A stretch of 42,684 nucleotides of DNA, from the NCBI GenBank assembly GCA_003164595.1, contig PLTT01000018.1:1-42684 (forward strand), read 5' to 3'. Source of the stretch: Candidatus Saccharimonadota bacterium. GTDB taxonomy: Bacteria; Patescibacteriota; Saccharimonadia; Saccharimonadales; UBA4665. The notes below the pieces were generated by a model, which did no database searches, was not told the DNA's origin, and saw nothing but the letters and a program-made list of their open reading frames with translations. The position numbers and the translations under genes are program-made. This document shows positions 1 to 7,641 of the stretch, piece by piece. How positions within the stretch are numbered: the stretch's first letter is position 1; the number at the start of each line of letters is the position of its first letter.

Positions 1-141
1 CGAGCCAATAAGCCTGCGTAGGCTCAGCCCAAAGATAAATAAGTAGTGCAGGCAAGCTTAACACTTAAATTATGTTTATGGTTTTTGCTAAGTCTTGTTA
101 TTATTAGAAAGAACAGAGTACTTGTGTGGGGAACCGACACT

Positions 142-735
142 ATGCAGCAAAAGCAAAAACAGCATATCACCCAGAGGGCCAATGAGCGTGGCGTATTCGC
201 TGTCAGACGGCCAATTTCAAGCGAAGGCCAAATGGTATTACAAAGTATATCTGACATACTGCAACCCGAACTTCGAAATGCTGGGCGCTTATTTAATGTA
301 AATACCCTCGGGACAACGGTTATCGGATTCTCTAGGTTTAGCAAACGCCATAAGGGAATAGGGCCACCCACTGAACAGGTCACAAATGAAATAGATTCCA
401 GCCATCACCCTATTGAGGTCGAACTTGGCCATTTAGGTATATATGGCTCGGCAACCAAATGCAAGCTTAGCATTAGTTTGATAAGCGATAAACTTATCCG
501 AGAAGCAGAGGCCATAGAAGCTGTGTTTGAGCAAAGAGGTTTCCCGCTTAAACAAGATCCCAATGCCGAGAATGGGTTTGTCCCACACTGCAGTATCGCA
601 TTACTGTATAATGATAACTTAGGGCATTTTCAAGATGACAAGATCTTAAGAAGGTTAGAGTCTCTGACGGGGTTGGAGCCGAGAACTATGCAGACCATTG
701 TTTTAGATCCCATAAAAGCACATGACATAATCTGA
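142..735 (+). CDS. Hypothetical protein, possible degenerate 2H-phosphoesterase fold
   Basis: A 197-aa protein of unknown function. The only motif I recognise is near the C-terminus, VPHCSIALLY, which resembles the second HxS/T motif of 2H phosphoesterases; I cannot find a convincing first HxT motif, so activity is doubtful. The reading frame stays open upstream to a GTG at 46, but that extension encodes a chance hydrophobic stretch. I chose the ATG at 142, preceded by a weak purine run (GGGGAA). It sits 88 nt upstream of another hypothetical gene on the same strand. A genuine 2H phosphoesterase lies at 3581-4042, so the two may be distant relatives. The start is uncertain. Confidence 0.5.
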   Translation: MQQKQKQHITQRANERGVFAVRRPISSEGQMVLQSISDILQPELRNAGRLFNVNTLGTTVIGFSRFSKRHKGIGPPTEQVTNEIDSSHHPIEVELGHLGIYGSATKCKLSISLISDKLIREAEAIEAVFEQRGFPLKQDPNAENGFVPHCSIALLYNDNLGHFQDDKILRRLESLTGLEPRTMQTIVLDPIKAHDII

Positions 736-788
736 ACAAGATTAAGTGAGCATCGAGTGGAATGACACTAAATATATAAAGATAATGC

Positions 789-817
789 TTGCATCTATAA
801 AAGATATATTCTAATTT
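789..817 (+). promoter_or_regulatory. Promoter of the 824 gene, leaderless type
   Basis: The -35 box TTGCAT (789-794) is separated by 17 nt from the -10 box TAATTT (812-817). Only six bases (aactag) separate the -10 box from the ATG at 824, so transcription should begin at or next to the start codon. There is no Shine-Dalgarno sequence. Confidence 0.55.
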
Positions 818-823
818 AACTAG

Positions 824-1234
824 ATGTTAAACCCAGAATATCCAATCTTCACACCCGAAGAAGCCATGTTACGAGACGATCTTGATAAACTTCTACTATG
901 TAATGCCTGGAAAGTCGAGATTACGCAGGACGACACAGAGCTTAGTTTACCTGCCTTAATTGGTATTTATGGCAAAACTGAGGAACTTGACGATGACAAC
1001 TCAATAAATGTCAAAGTTTGCTGGATTATCGACGGCGGGGAGGCTTACGTTGACATAGTAGCCGGCAACCAATATTTTACTTTAAAAAAAGACCTTATTT
1101 TTAATCACCGGTGGAACCGAGTTGCGACAGATGAGGATATTGAGGAAATTCGTTATGCATTAAGGCAAGTTACGGAATGGGATGATAATTCTACGCAGGC
1201 CGAGACCACTCCTAAAAAAGATACATCACAATAA
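824..1234 (+). CDS. Hypothetical acidic protein
   Basis: A 136-aa soluble protein, rich in Asp and Glu, with no membrane segment or signal peptide and no family I recognise. The middle (VKVCWIIDGGEAYVDIV) looks like beta strands and the C-terminus (EDIEEIRYALRQVTEW) like an amphipathic helix, followed by a polar tail. The start is fixed by a promoter whose -10 box ends six bases before the ATG, suggesting a leaderless mRNA. It is probably a single-gene unit, since 80 nt separate it from the HD-domain gene, which has its own -10 signal. Confidence 0.6.
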   Translation: MLNPEYPIFTPEEAMLRDDLDKLLLCNAWKVEITQDDTELSLPALIGIYGKTEELDDDNSINVKVCWIIDGGEAYVDIVAGNQYFTLKKDLIFNHRWNRVATDEDIEEIRYALRQVTEWDDNSTQAETTPKKDTSQ

Positions 1235-1314
1235 AAAATCAATTCATCCAGATACAAAAAAATAAATGACAAAAGTTGACCGGGTGCCATGGTTAAATTT
1301 GTTAAGATTATCTT

Positions 1315-2286
1315 ATGTCAATTAACGACAAGGTTTATGGTAGGGTGCGCATAGACTCAGAAGTCATTTTAGAGCTAATCAACTCAAAAGCCGTGCAACG
1401 GCTTAAAGACATATCGCAATTCGGAATACCTGATACTTTTTACCACCTAAAAAACTTCTCCAGGTATGAACACTCACTAGGCGTTATGATTTTACTAAAG
1501 AAGCTTGGTGCGTCCGAGGAAGAACAAATCGCCGGGCTACTGCATGATGTGTCCCATACGGCTTTCTCGCATCTCATTGATTGGGTTATAGGTGAGGGCA
1601 AAACTGAAGATTATCAAGATGAGCAACATGTACGATATGTAGCCAGCTCTGATATCCCAGCTATACTGAAGACGCACGGCTATAAGCCTGACAGGATTGT
1701 TGACTATCACCACTTCGGACTACTGGAGCGTGAACTACCGGATTTATGTGCCGATAGGGTAGACTATTCGCTAAGAGAATTGCCGACTGGCGTAATCGAC
1801 ATATGCTTGCCAGCGCTAAGAGCAGTGGACAATAAAATTGTTTTTACCGACAAAACGACTGCTTTGTTGTTTGCCCGAAACTTCTTAAATCTCCAAACGG
1901 ATCATTGGGGAGGCTTTGAAGCCACCTCGCGGTATAGAATTTTTGCAGACGTTTTACGGCTAGCACTCAAGGACGGCTCTATAGCTGAAGATGACTTTTG
2001 GCAGGATGACAATTTTCTGGTCACCAAACTACTAGCCTCGAAGAACGGCGAAGTGCAAGGTATATTACAGATTTTAAGACATAAATCATTATCCCTTTTG
2101 CCAAAAAGCAATATCACCGTCTACAAAAAGTTTCGGCATGTAGACCCATTATTCGTTGCCAATGATGAGCTAGTTCGTCTCAGTCAGGCCAGCCATGAAT
2201 TTTCCCAGGAATTGGAAAATGCCCGCCAAGCTAACAAGCATGGAATAGTGATAGCCTCAGTGGCTGAACTGGCCAGCAGTAAGTAG
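1315..2286 (+). CDS. HD-domain phosphohydrolase
   Basis: A 323-aa metal-dependent phosphohydrolase of the HD superfamily, of the dNTPase/SAMHD1-like branch. The metal ligands appear in order: H53 (RYEHSLG), H77-D78 (LLHDVSHTAFSH) and D147 (ADRVDYSLRE). The last motif is typical of dGTP triphosphohydrolase relatives, which remove triphosphate from nucleotides; the substrate here cannot be read from sequence. There is no signal peptide or membrane segment, so it should be cytosolic. An extended -10 box (TGTTAAGAT) ends six bases before the ATG, the same leaderless arrangement as many neighbours. The C-terminal third has no motif I can name. Confidence 0.85.
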   Translation: MSINDKVYGRVRIDSEVILELINSKAVQRLKDISQFGIPDTFYHLKNFSRYEHSLGVMILLKKLGASEEEQIAGLLHDVSHTAFSHLIDWVIGEGKTEDYQDEQHVRYVASSDIPAILKTHGYKPDRIVDYHHFGLLERELPDLCADRVDYSLRELPTGVIDICLPALRAVDNKIVFTDKTTALLFARNFLNLQTDHWGGFEATSRYRIFADVLRLALKDGSIAEDDFWQDDNFLVTKLLASKNGEVQGILQILRHKSLSLLPKSNITVYKKFRHVDPLFVANDELVRLSQASHEFSQELENARQANKHGIVIASVAELASSK

Positions 2287-2320
2287 AAGTTTTTGGGATG
2301 AAACTGGCATAGACACCGTG

Positions 2321-2572
2321 CTACAGAAAACAATTGACAATCTTTTTACCCATATCCAATAAATCGAGTTCTCTCCCTATTTGTTTTTTGTACAATTCCA
2401 GATTCGGTATGTGTATGAATCCGTGTATATTATTTGACTCTGTTAGGATACAGACTTTATAAAATATATAAATGCAGCCATAGCTTCCTGCATCATCAGA
2501 CAACTTAGTGTTAATACCTGAAGACATAAGAAAATCATAAATTTTATCTAAAGGTAAGGCCGAAGAAACCAT
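2321..2572 (-). CDS. Hypothetical small protein
   Basis: An 83-aa protein of unknown function, without transmembrane segments. The frame is open from a TTG at 2584, but the ATG at 2572 is the more likely start. It is divergent from the 57-aa gene at 2607, leaving only about 34 bp for both promoters. The composition (GCIYIFYKVCIL, HIPNLELYKKQ) suggests a small alpha/beta fold. No family was recognised. Confidence 0.45.
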   Translation of the reverse strand: MVSSALPLDKIYDFLMSSGINTKLSDDAGSYGCIYIFYKVCILTESNNIHGFIHIPNLELYKKQIGRELDLLDMGKKIVNCFL

Positions 2573-2606
2573 TTGCAAAGACAAAGATATATGTTACCTT
2601 AGTTTA

Positions 2607-2780
2607 ATGAGTACATGCGGAGAATCCAAACCGACAGAAGAAGTAATCAGCATAGATGCCCCCGTCCCGGATGATGGCATCTCGCCCGAACAACGTATCG
2701 ATTCCATGACCGATATTTTGAACGCGGCACAGGTTATAAAAGCAACTAGAGAAGCAATGAAATCGGCCGAAGCCGAATAG
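2607..2780 (+). CDS. Small acidic hypothetical protein (57 aa)
   Basis: A 57-codon frame beginning MSTCGESKPTEEV and ending KSAEAE before TAG. It is acidic and probably has one helix (residues 28-56). A -35 like TTGCAA, 16 nt and TACCTT lie upstream, with six bases to the ATG, so it fits the leaderless pattern of this window. An 81-codon frame on the opposite strand covers it but has no such start signal. It belongs with a set of very short acidic proteins here (19328, 14617, 36690). Function unknown. Confidence 0.45.
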   Translation: MSTCGESKPTEEVISIDAPVPDDGISPEQRIDSMTDILNAAQVIKATREAMKSAEAE

Positions 2781-2887
2781 TCTGTCAATGAGAGTATCGT
2801 ACGGATTAGACGCTGAGCTTTCAGTAAATCCCCAACCAATTCAAGGTTGATTCAGACGACTTTGGTATGGTTAATGTATGCCAGGAA

Positions 2888-3496
2888 CTATAATTCTGTT
2901 GAGCCCAGTTCCATATTTTTTGTAGCATCATGGATCGCAGTCAAGATGCCGCTTCTTATTGCTAGCGAGCCACCCAGATCTACGACCACCAAGCCTAAAG
3001 CCCCCCAAGACTCTGCTGGGGGCAGGCTAGTCATTATGCCGGTCGCAAGTACTCCCGTGGTTAATACCGCACCTGCAGTATTGGCCCATAGGCCAGTACG
3101 AAATCGAGGATTTTCGTAAATGTTTGCTTCGATTTTCGGCAAACTAGACTTCAGCTTAAATGGGTTACCAATATCTTTAGCGGCACCCGCCATCATCAAT
3201 CCTGCGCCTCCAAGATAAATTGCCTCAGTCCCAGCCAATCCACCAATAATCCATGGCGCATTATGCTCGACCTTGTCGATGGTTTCTTTTTTTGGGTGCA
3301 TAGCGAATGATACGACTGAGGTAGTTAATAATGCGCCTATCGAAATTGGCAGTAGATGCTTCCTGAACCAGCTTCTCTCTGGATTAGAGTCTCTCCTATT
3401 CCTATAATCATTCACGGGCTCGGCAATAACTTCAATGTCTGGCATCTTTTGGTAGCGTTGGGTGAAACTAAGTTCTGGGGGTTGCGTGTCTGCCAT
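2888..3496 (-). CDS. Hypothetical membrane protein
   Basis: A 202-aa protein with a polar N-terminus of about 55 residues followed by three to four hydrophobic segments (LLPISIGALLTTSVVSFAM; WIIGGLAGTEAIYLGGAGLMM; TAGAVLTTGVLATGIM; LGLVVVDLGGSLAI). The Gly/Ala-rich helices suggest an integral membrane protein. Upstream in-frame starts to 3532 overlap the promoter, so I chose the ATG at 3496, seven bases after the -10 box. No family recognised; no neighbours suggest a role. Confidence 0.65.
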   Translation of the reverse strand: MADTQPPELSFTQRYQKMPDIEVIAEPVNDYRNRRDSNPERSWFRKHLLPISIGALLTTSVVSFAMHPKKETIDKVEHNAPWIIGGLAGTEAIYLGGAGLMMAGAAKDIGNPFKLKSSLPKIEANIYENPRFRTGLWANTAGAVLTTGVLATGIMTSLPPAESWGALGLVVVDLGGSLAIRSGILTAIHDATKNMELGSTEL

Positions 3497-3503
3497 TAAC
3501 ATT

Positions 3504-3532
3504 ATCATATAATGAATTGGCGTATGAGTCAA
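3504..3532 (-). promoter_or_regulatory. Promoter of the 2888-3496 membrane protein
   Basis: Reading the minus strand, TTGACT (3527-3532) is 17 nt from TATGAT (3504-3509), and seven bases separate the -10 box from the ATG at 3496. This is one of the best leaderless promoters in the window and rules out the longer start. Confidence 0.65.
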
Positions 3533-3580
3533 TCTTTGACAGATACATTGGCCGGCATTCTAATGTCCGGTTTGTCGGAT

Positions 3581-4042
3581 CTACGATATGATCTGACTAT
3601 CTATTTGCTTGAAGTCACCGTGCTGGGACACTATATACAATCGATCACACTCAAAACTATCTCCTTCATGTACTCTGCCAGTGTTTAGGGCTGTAACATG
3701 TGGACGGAATCCTTTGCGTGTTTTATCAGCTTCATCAACAACCCATGCCTTATGCGAGTGAAGCAGGCGCCTGGTCTGGCCCTCTAGCCTTATAAGTTCG
3801 GGGGCAGCAACTAAATTAACGACTTTCAGTTTTTTATAACCAAACTGAGTCTCTTTAAGAACGTCAACCCGAAAAGCATTACTGCCAATATAGTGTTCGC
3901 TCAACTGCTCTGCAAGTCGTGGTGAGGAAGTGTCCAACCGAAACCAGGGCACAATAGTTATATGCAATGGCCAATCCTTAAATATTGACCCAATCGGCTG
4001 CGACTTAACGAAAGCACAAATTAATCGATCACCGGGCAACAT
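3581..4042 (-). CDS. 2H phosphoesterase / 2'-5' RNA ligase family
   Basis: A 153-aa protein with both signature motifs of the 2H phosphoesterase superfamily: H27-I-T29 (WPLHITIVPWF) and H115-V-T117 (FRPHVTALN). Family members hydrolyse or ligate 2',3'-cyclic or 2'-5' phosphodiester bonds in RNA or nucleotides. Length and motif spacing fit the single-domain LigT/ThpR-like group. The frame is open from a TTG at 4099, but the ATG at 4042 places the first beta strand (DRLICAFV) close to the N-terminus, as usual. A purine-rich GAGGAG lies about 12 nt upstream. A link to RNA ends with cyclic phosphate, such as those made by the ribozyme at 21349, is only a thought. Confidence 0.8.
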   Translation of the reverse strand: MLPGDRLICAFVKSQPIGSIFKDWPLHITIVPWFRLDTSSPRLAEQLSEHYIGSNAFRVDVLKETQFGYKKLKVVNLVAAPELIRLEGQTRRLLHSHKAWVVDEADKTRKGFRPHVTALNTGRVHEGDSFECDRLYIVSQHGDFKQIDSQIIS

Positions 4043-4218
4043 TTGTATTAATAACTCCTCTGATCCCCAAGACACCAAGTACGGAAGGGATGTTACCAAG
4101 TTTAAAATTTGGTCTCATAGGCTAACTATAACAAAATACGCTACATTTGTGACTCATAGGCGTTTTATCCTAGTCTTAGCTCATCATATACGGTCATAAC
4201 GACTATTGCATGCAGGAG

Positions 4219-4224
4219 TATAAT
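4219..4224 (+). promoter_or_regulatory. -10 box (TATAAT) for the YggT-like gene
   Basis: TATAAT is followed by a leader of roughly 35 nt containing a strong Shine-Dalgarno sequence, AGAGGAGG, six bases before the ATG at 4265. This gene thus uses classical initiation rather than the leaderless mode. No clear -35 box is visible. Confidence 0.4.
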
Positions 4225-4264
4225 GGAGGCATTAATATAGTTAATCAACTAGAGGAGGCATATC

Positions 4265-4651
4265 ATGGCTGATGACGTTCAAAAAGTTAGAGAAACCACA
4301 ACTCAATCGGGTGACACTGTCCAGAAAACAACTGAGTCGAGAAGCTCAAGGAACGATTCCGACCATCGATATAATTTCGCTTCAAGAATTGTTTGGTTTA
4401 TTGCGGGCATACTTTTGATTCTGCTGGGATTCCGGTTTGTGCTTGCATTGCTCGGCGCCAATACAACCAATAGCTTTGCTAATTTCATCTATAAGTGCTC
4501 CCACCCTTTTGTTTCTCCATTTTTCAGTCTATTCAGTTATAAGCAGAATTATGGAGTATCCCACTTTGAGATCTACACATTAGTCGCGATAGTGGTCTAT
4601 GCGATTATAGCCTGGGGAATCGTTAAATTGTTTACGCTGAACCAAGACTAG
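4265..4651 (+). CDS. YggT-family membrane protein
   Basis: A 128-aa protein with a polar, Thr/Ser-rich N-terminal tail (residues 1-38) and a YggT-like region: one membrane helix (IVWFIAGILLILLGFRFVLALL), the short segment NFIYKCSHPFVSPF and a second helix near the C-terminus (YTLVAIVVYAIIAWGIVKLF). The tail looks cytoplasmic and disordered. YggT proteins are integral membrane proteins of poorly defined role, linked to cell-envelope or osmotic functions. A strong SD (AGAGGAGG) fixes the start. Monocistronic. Confidence 0.75.
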   Translation: MADDVQKVRETTTQSGDTVQKTTESRSSRNDSDHRYNFASRIVWFIAGILLILLGFRFVLALLGANTTNSFANFIYKCSHPFVSPFFSLFSYKQNYGVSHFEIYTLVAIVVYAIIAWGIVKLFTLNQD

Positions 4652-4775
4652 AATAAAACCTGGGTTGATTCGATTTAGGCCCCTAGTTTAAGAGCTCAAG
4701 AATTGGTAAGAATCGGACTGTAGATATTGGCTAAAATAACAAGCGCCAATAGAACTAGTTTAGTTTTATCGATAC

Positions 4776-5330
4776 CTATAGGATCTTTAGGCCGATCAAT
4801 ACTCCTACCAAAATAAGGATCACTCCGCTAAATAGCTCGCTGTATTCCTCTATCTTGCTGTTCAATTTATTGCCAATTTCAAGCCCCAAGAGAGATAAGC
4901 AAACACTCGTAACGCCAATGACTAATGCCGATAGTAATAGTGATTGATGATGAGTCCCAAGCCCAAAACCGATTATTAAGTTATCTACACTAAGAGACAG
5001 GCCAGCTATTAGCAATTTACTCCAACCCTGAGAAGCCTGACTAACTTTATTATCGTCAGTTTGCTTTAGACTACTAACTATAAGATAAATTCCAGTGGCA
5101 CCTAAGAGAAGTCCGCCTATGATATTGGCGTTTCTCCCGAGTTCACTAGCAACCTTTTGCCCTATGATTAGCCCGATGATTGGCATGCCCGTTTCAAATA
5201 ATCCAAAAACAAGAGCAATACGCAGGCGTAGTGATTTGTTCACTCCGCCGAGTCCAATAGCCACTGAAGCTGCGAAATTACCTAGACCGACCGATAGCCC
5301 AACTAGTAAAAGAGTAATTATGGCTGCCAC
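4776..5330 (-). CDS. mntP: MntP-like manganese efflux pump (DUF204)
   Basis: A 184-aa membrane protein with six predicted helices and the two-fold repeat of MntP, which exports Mn2+. The second-half Asp of the family is present in LSLSVDNLIIGFGLG, but the equivalent residue of the first half is Asn (SVGLGNFAASVAIGL), where family members normally have Asp; substrate or mechanism may differ. The start is GTG at 5330, chosen because an extended -10 (TGCTATCAT, hexamer 5337-5342) ends six bases before it. No yybP-ykoY manganese riboswitch is possible in so short a leader. A relative outside the true MntP group is the main alternative. Confidence 0.7.
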   Translation of the reverse strand: MAAIITLLLVGLSVGLGNFAASVAIGLGGVNKSLRLRIALVFGLFETGMPIIGLIIGQKVASELGRNANIIGGLLLGATGIYLIVSSLKQTDDNKVSQASQGWSKLLIAGLSLSVDNLIIGFGLGTHHQSLLLSALVIGVTSVCLSLLGLEIGNKLNSKIEEYSELFSGVILILVGVLIGLKIL

Positions 5331-5336
5331 GTCAAT

Positions 5337-5342
5337 ATGATA
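5337..5342 (-). promoter_or_regulatory. Extended -10 box of the MntP-like gene
   Basis: On the minus strand TGCTATCAT ends six bases before the GTG start at 5330. The same nine bases precede the TauE gene at 31119 at the same distance, which supports both assignments. The -35 region is weak. Confidence 0.45.
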
Positions 5343-5448
5343 GCAATGATTAACGTAGAAATAAAAACTCTTATGATTGGAGTTAGCTCATAGATGCTAT
5401 CGTAACTGAAACTCGGTGCTTGCTTTGAATAAGAGTAGCCCGAGCAAG

Positions 5449-5486
5449 GCCTAAGTAGTATTAAGGTTACTTAATACTACTTAGGC
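5449..5486 (-). terminator. Perfect 17-bp inverted repeat at the end of the GtrA gene
   Basis: Arms 5449-5465 and 5470-5486 are exactly complementary over 17 bp around a four-base loop (gtta). The right arm contains the last codons and stop of the GtrA gene, so the hairpin forms at the 3' end of the GT2-GtrA transcript. There is no T-tract, so it is either a factor-assisted terminator or a 3'-end stabiliser. A second, weaker pairing (CTTGCT with AGCAAG, about 5419-5447) lies just downstream in the transcript. Confidence 0.55.
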
Positions 5487-5893
5487 TTAAATACCCAAAA
5501 TCTATACCATAGGTAGTCCCATACTGTCGTGAACCCTGCCGAGACAAAAAATCCTATGTACGGGGTAATGCCTAGTGAGTAAAGCCCACCAACAATACCA
5601 TAATCTATAAATACATCGATTCCATTAACAAGGATATATCTGGTGGCTACCTGACGACCATGCCCCTCAAGCTTTTTATCTGAGAATGCCCAGTAACGCT
5701 GGATAGCATAATTGGCTGTCCAGCCAGCTACGTCGGCAAGCATTTTTGACGGCAGCCAACCCCATCCTAAAAACGAAAAGCAAAAAGCAAATATTAATAG
5801 TCCACCCCAAAAATAAACCCCGCCTCCAACCATATATTTCAAGAACTGGACTATCAGCTTATGTCTATTATCTGAGCTCATCGCCGGCGTCAC
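5477..5893 (-). CDS. GtrA-like membrane protein
   Basis: A 138-aa protein with four hydrophobic segments and family marks such as FLKYMVGGGVYFWGG, NYAIQRYWAFSD and a C-terminal WYRFWVFK. GtrA-like proteins are thought to move or support polyprenyl-linked sugars across the membrane for surface glycosylation. Its GTG start overlaps the stop of the GT2 gene (GTGA), indicating translational coupling. Together they form a two-gene glycosylation unit, ending at a perfect hairpin. Confidence 0.85.
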   Translation of the reverse strand: MTPAMSSDNRHKLIVQFLKYMVGGGVYFWGGLLIFAFCFSFLGWGWLPSKMLADVAGWTANYAIQRYWAFSDKKLEGHGRQVATRYILVNGIDVFIDYGIVGGLYSLGITPYIGFFVSAGFTTVWDYLWYRFWVFKPK

Positions 5894-6624
5894 TTATGGT
5901 CACCAAATTTATAACAATAAGGGCTTTTTTCAAGATCATAGCCGTGAGTGTGGCGATACACCTCATTGGCAACACATTTATATAGAAATCTTAAACCCTC
6001 TTCATGAACTCGTCGCAGGTCAATGTAGTAGCGAATGTCATCCACGAAACCAAAACCATGCAGGCCAACCCTACTGACATAATCATAATCTTCTCCAAAA
6101 TAAATTTTTTCATTAAACCCGTTGTTATTTTCAAAAATCTGCCGGTCGGTAAGTATGCACCAGCCAGGGGCAACCGGATGCTTAGTATGACTTAATAGCT
6201 TCATATAATGATAATCCATTCTGGTACCGATTCGCTCGGGCAGGGAAGCGTGCTTTAAGCCAATATTAGCGGACGCAGTACTCCAATCATTAAAGGCGGC
6301 TGTCTCTACCAAGGTTTTGACGAACTCCTTATCTTCAATAATCACATCAGCGTCAATGAATAATAGCCATTTGCCTTTGGCAAGTTTTGCCCCAAAATTA
6401 CGCTGAGCAGCTGGCCCATTGGGCTTTGAATAGACTATTTTTAGTCCTGGATGTTCAAATTTACCAATAATGTCGGCTGATTTATCGCCTGACTGGGCGT
6501 CAGATATAATTATTTCTAGATTTTGGTAGTTTTGTTTGGTAAGGCCAGCCAGTAGCTTGCCGATATATGCTTCCTCGTTATAGCAGGGAATAACAATGCT
6601 CACTAATGGTGGATTGGGGGTCAT
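5890..6624 (-). CDS. Family 2 glycosyltransferase
   Basis: A 244-aa GT-A-fold enzyme. The N-terminus VSIVIPCYNEEAYIGKLL is the classic GT2 opening; the nucleotide-sugar and metal-binding D91-A-D93 follows in WLLFIDADV. There is no C-terminal membrane helix, so the enzyme probably works on the inner face with its coupled GtrA-like partner, transferring sugar to a lipid carrier or surface molecule. A -10 box TATAAT (6633-6638) ends eight bases before the ATG. Donor and acceptor cannot be assigned. Confidence 0.85.
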   Translation of the reverse strand: MTPNPPLVSIVIPCYNEEAYIGKLLAGLTKQNYQNLEIIISDAQSGDKSADIIGKFEHPGLKIVYSKPNGPAAQRNFGAKLAKGKWLLFIDADVIIEDKEFVKTLVETAAFNDWSTASANIGLKHASLPERIGTRMDYHYMKLLSHTKHPVAPGWCILTDRQIFENNNGFNEKIYFGEDYDYVSRVGLHGFGFVDDIRYYIDLRRVHEEGLRFLYKCVANEVYRHTHGYDLEKSPYCYKFGDHK

Positions 6625-6731
6625 CTCATAACATTATATATTAGTTGGCTTACTACTATTACGGCTTTGGGAAGCCGGTAGAAATAAACAGTGAGGATGG
6701 TTCGTATAAGGCACCTATTTAACGAGTTAAC

Positions 6732-7001
6732 TTAATCCTGTGCTGTCAGCAAAAACTCAACAGGCATATCGCGTTCTTCTAATATAAGCGTTTCTAGTTC
6801 ATCGCTACGATCAATAAAGTCAGCCTCGCTTTCAAATATTAAATCAGCAGGATACCTCTCAAGAAAAGCGATAGTAGCTTTATCAAATTTCCAGTACTTG
6901 GCAATGTCCAAAATCATACCCGCTGTTGTCGGGAATGGCCTTGTTTGTACTATTAGCCAGCGCATATTATCAACGTGCGGCAAAGCTATGTTGTATGTCA
7001 T
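6732..7001 (-). CDS. Hypothetical protein, last gene of stress operon
   Basis: An 89-aa soluble protein. Residues 22-55 (PFPTTAGMILDIAKYWKFDKAT) look helical, followed by an acidic tail (DRSDELETLILEERD). The start overlaps the end of the phosphoribosyltransferase gene by 32 nt and has a perfect Shine-Dalgarno (AGGAGGT) five bases upstream inside that gene, so it is a genuine, co-translated gene. No family recognised. Its position in the Hsp20 operon suggests a stress-related role. Confidence 0.7.
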   Translation of the reverse strand: MTYNIALPHVDNMRWLIVQTRPFPTTAGMILDIAKYWKFDKATIAFLERYPADLIFESEADFIDRSDELETLILEERDMPVEFLLTAQD

Positions 7002-7632
7002 GATTTACCTCCTGAAGTAGTCTCCTGACTTCTTCGTCATTAACTTGTTTGAATTCTTGATAATGAGCCCCCACGGCCCCCATGAAACCTTCGGGTTTAT
7101 CGAGTATTATCAGCTGGTCAGCCAGGCCCTTTAACGCTTCGATACTTTCTACGGATGCCACCGGCACCGCCACAATAATTTGTTTAGGTCGTTGATTATT
7201 TACAGACTGTATCGCGGCTCTCATTGTCAGTCCAGTGGCCATCCCATCATCCACCACAACAACTAACTTGCCCGATATACTCGGAGGAATAAGGTCTCCC
7301 CCATAATACATCTTCCGCCGACGCTCAATGAGCTCCCTGGCAGAGGCCTCTTCATGCCTAAGCCAACCCTCATCAACTCCACTAATTTCAAATTTGTTAT
7401 AGACCGGGTCACCCTTCTCAGAAATAGCCCCAATTGCATATTCCTCATCGGATGGGTGGCCTATCTTGCGAACCAGCACTACACCCAGTGGCACCTTAAG
7501 CCTCCTGGCGACTTCGGCACCAAGAACTACTCCACCTCTAGGCAAAGCCAATACAACGGTGTCGCCACCACTATATTGGCTTAGTGCCTCAGCAAGCTGT
7601 TTGCCGGCAGCCCGGCGGTTCTCATATCCCAT
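6970..7632 (-). CDS. Phosphoribosyltransferase-like protein (COG1926 type)
   Basis: A 220-aa type I phosphoribosyltransferase-fold protein. The PRPP-binding loop is at residues 124-134 (VVVVDDGMATG), preceded by ALPRGGVVLGAEVA (29-42) and VRKIGHP. This matches the COG1926 group often found next to stress proteins; the Mycobacterium tuberculosis member Rv0571c belongs to the hypoxia-induced DosR regulon (recalled knowledge). The biochemical substrate of the group is not established. It is preceded by AGGA eight bases before the ATG and lies nine bases after the Hsp20 stop, so it is co-transcribed. Confidence 0.85.
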   Translation of the reverse strand: MGYENRRAAGKQLAEALSQYSGGDTVVLALPRGGVVLGAEVARRLKVPLGVVLVRKIGHPSDEEYAIGAISEKGDPVYNKFEISGVDEGWLRHEEASARELIERRRKMYYGGDLIPPSISGKLVVVVDDGMATGLTMRAAIQSVNNQRPKQIIVAVPVASVESIEALKGLADQLIILDKPEGFMGAVGAHYQEFKQVNDEEVRRLLQEVNHDIQHSFAAR

Positions 7633-7641
7633 ACATATATC

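Noticed and set aside
24-383. Minus-strand frame of 119 codons at the window start
   Set aside because: Cys/Phe-rich shadow of the plus-strand gene with no start signal.
2594-2839. Minus-strand frame of 81 codons
   Set aside because: It is opposite the 57-aa acidic gene, which has a -10 box at the correct distance; the minus frame has no start signal.
5331-5448. A manganese (yybP-ykoY) riboswitch before the MntP-like gene
   Set aside because: A -10 box ends six bases before the GTG start, so there is no room for a riboswitch in the leader, and I did not find the conserved riboswitch loops.
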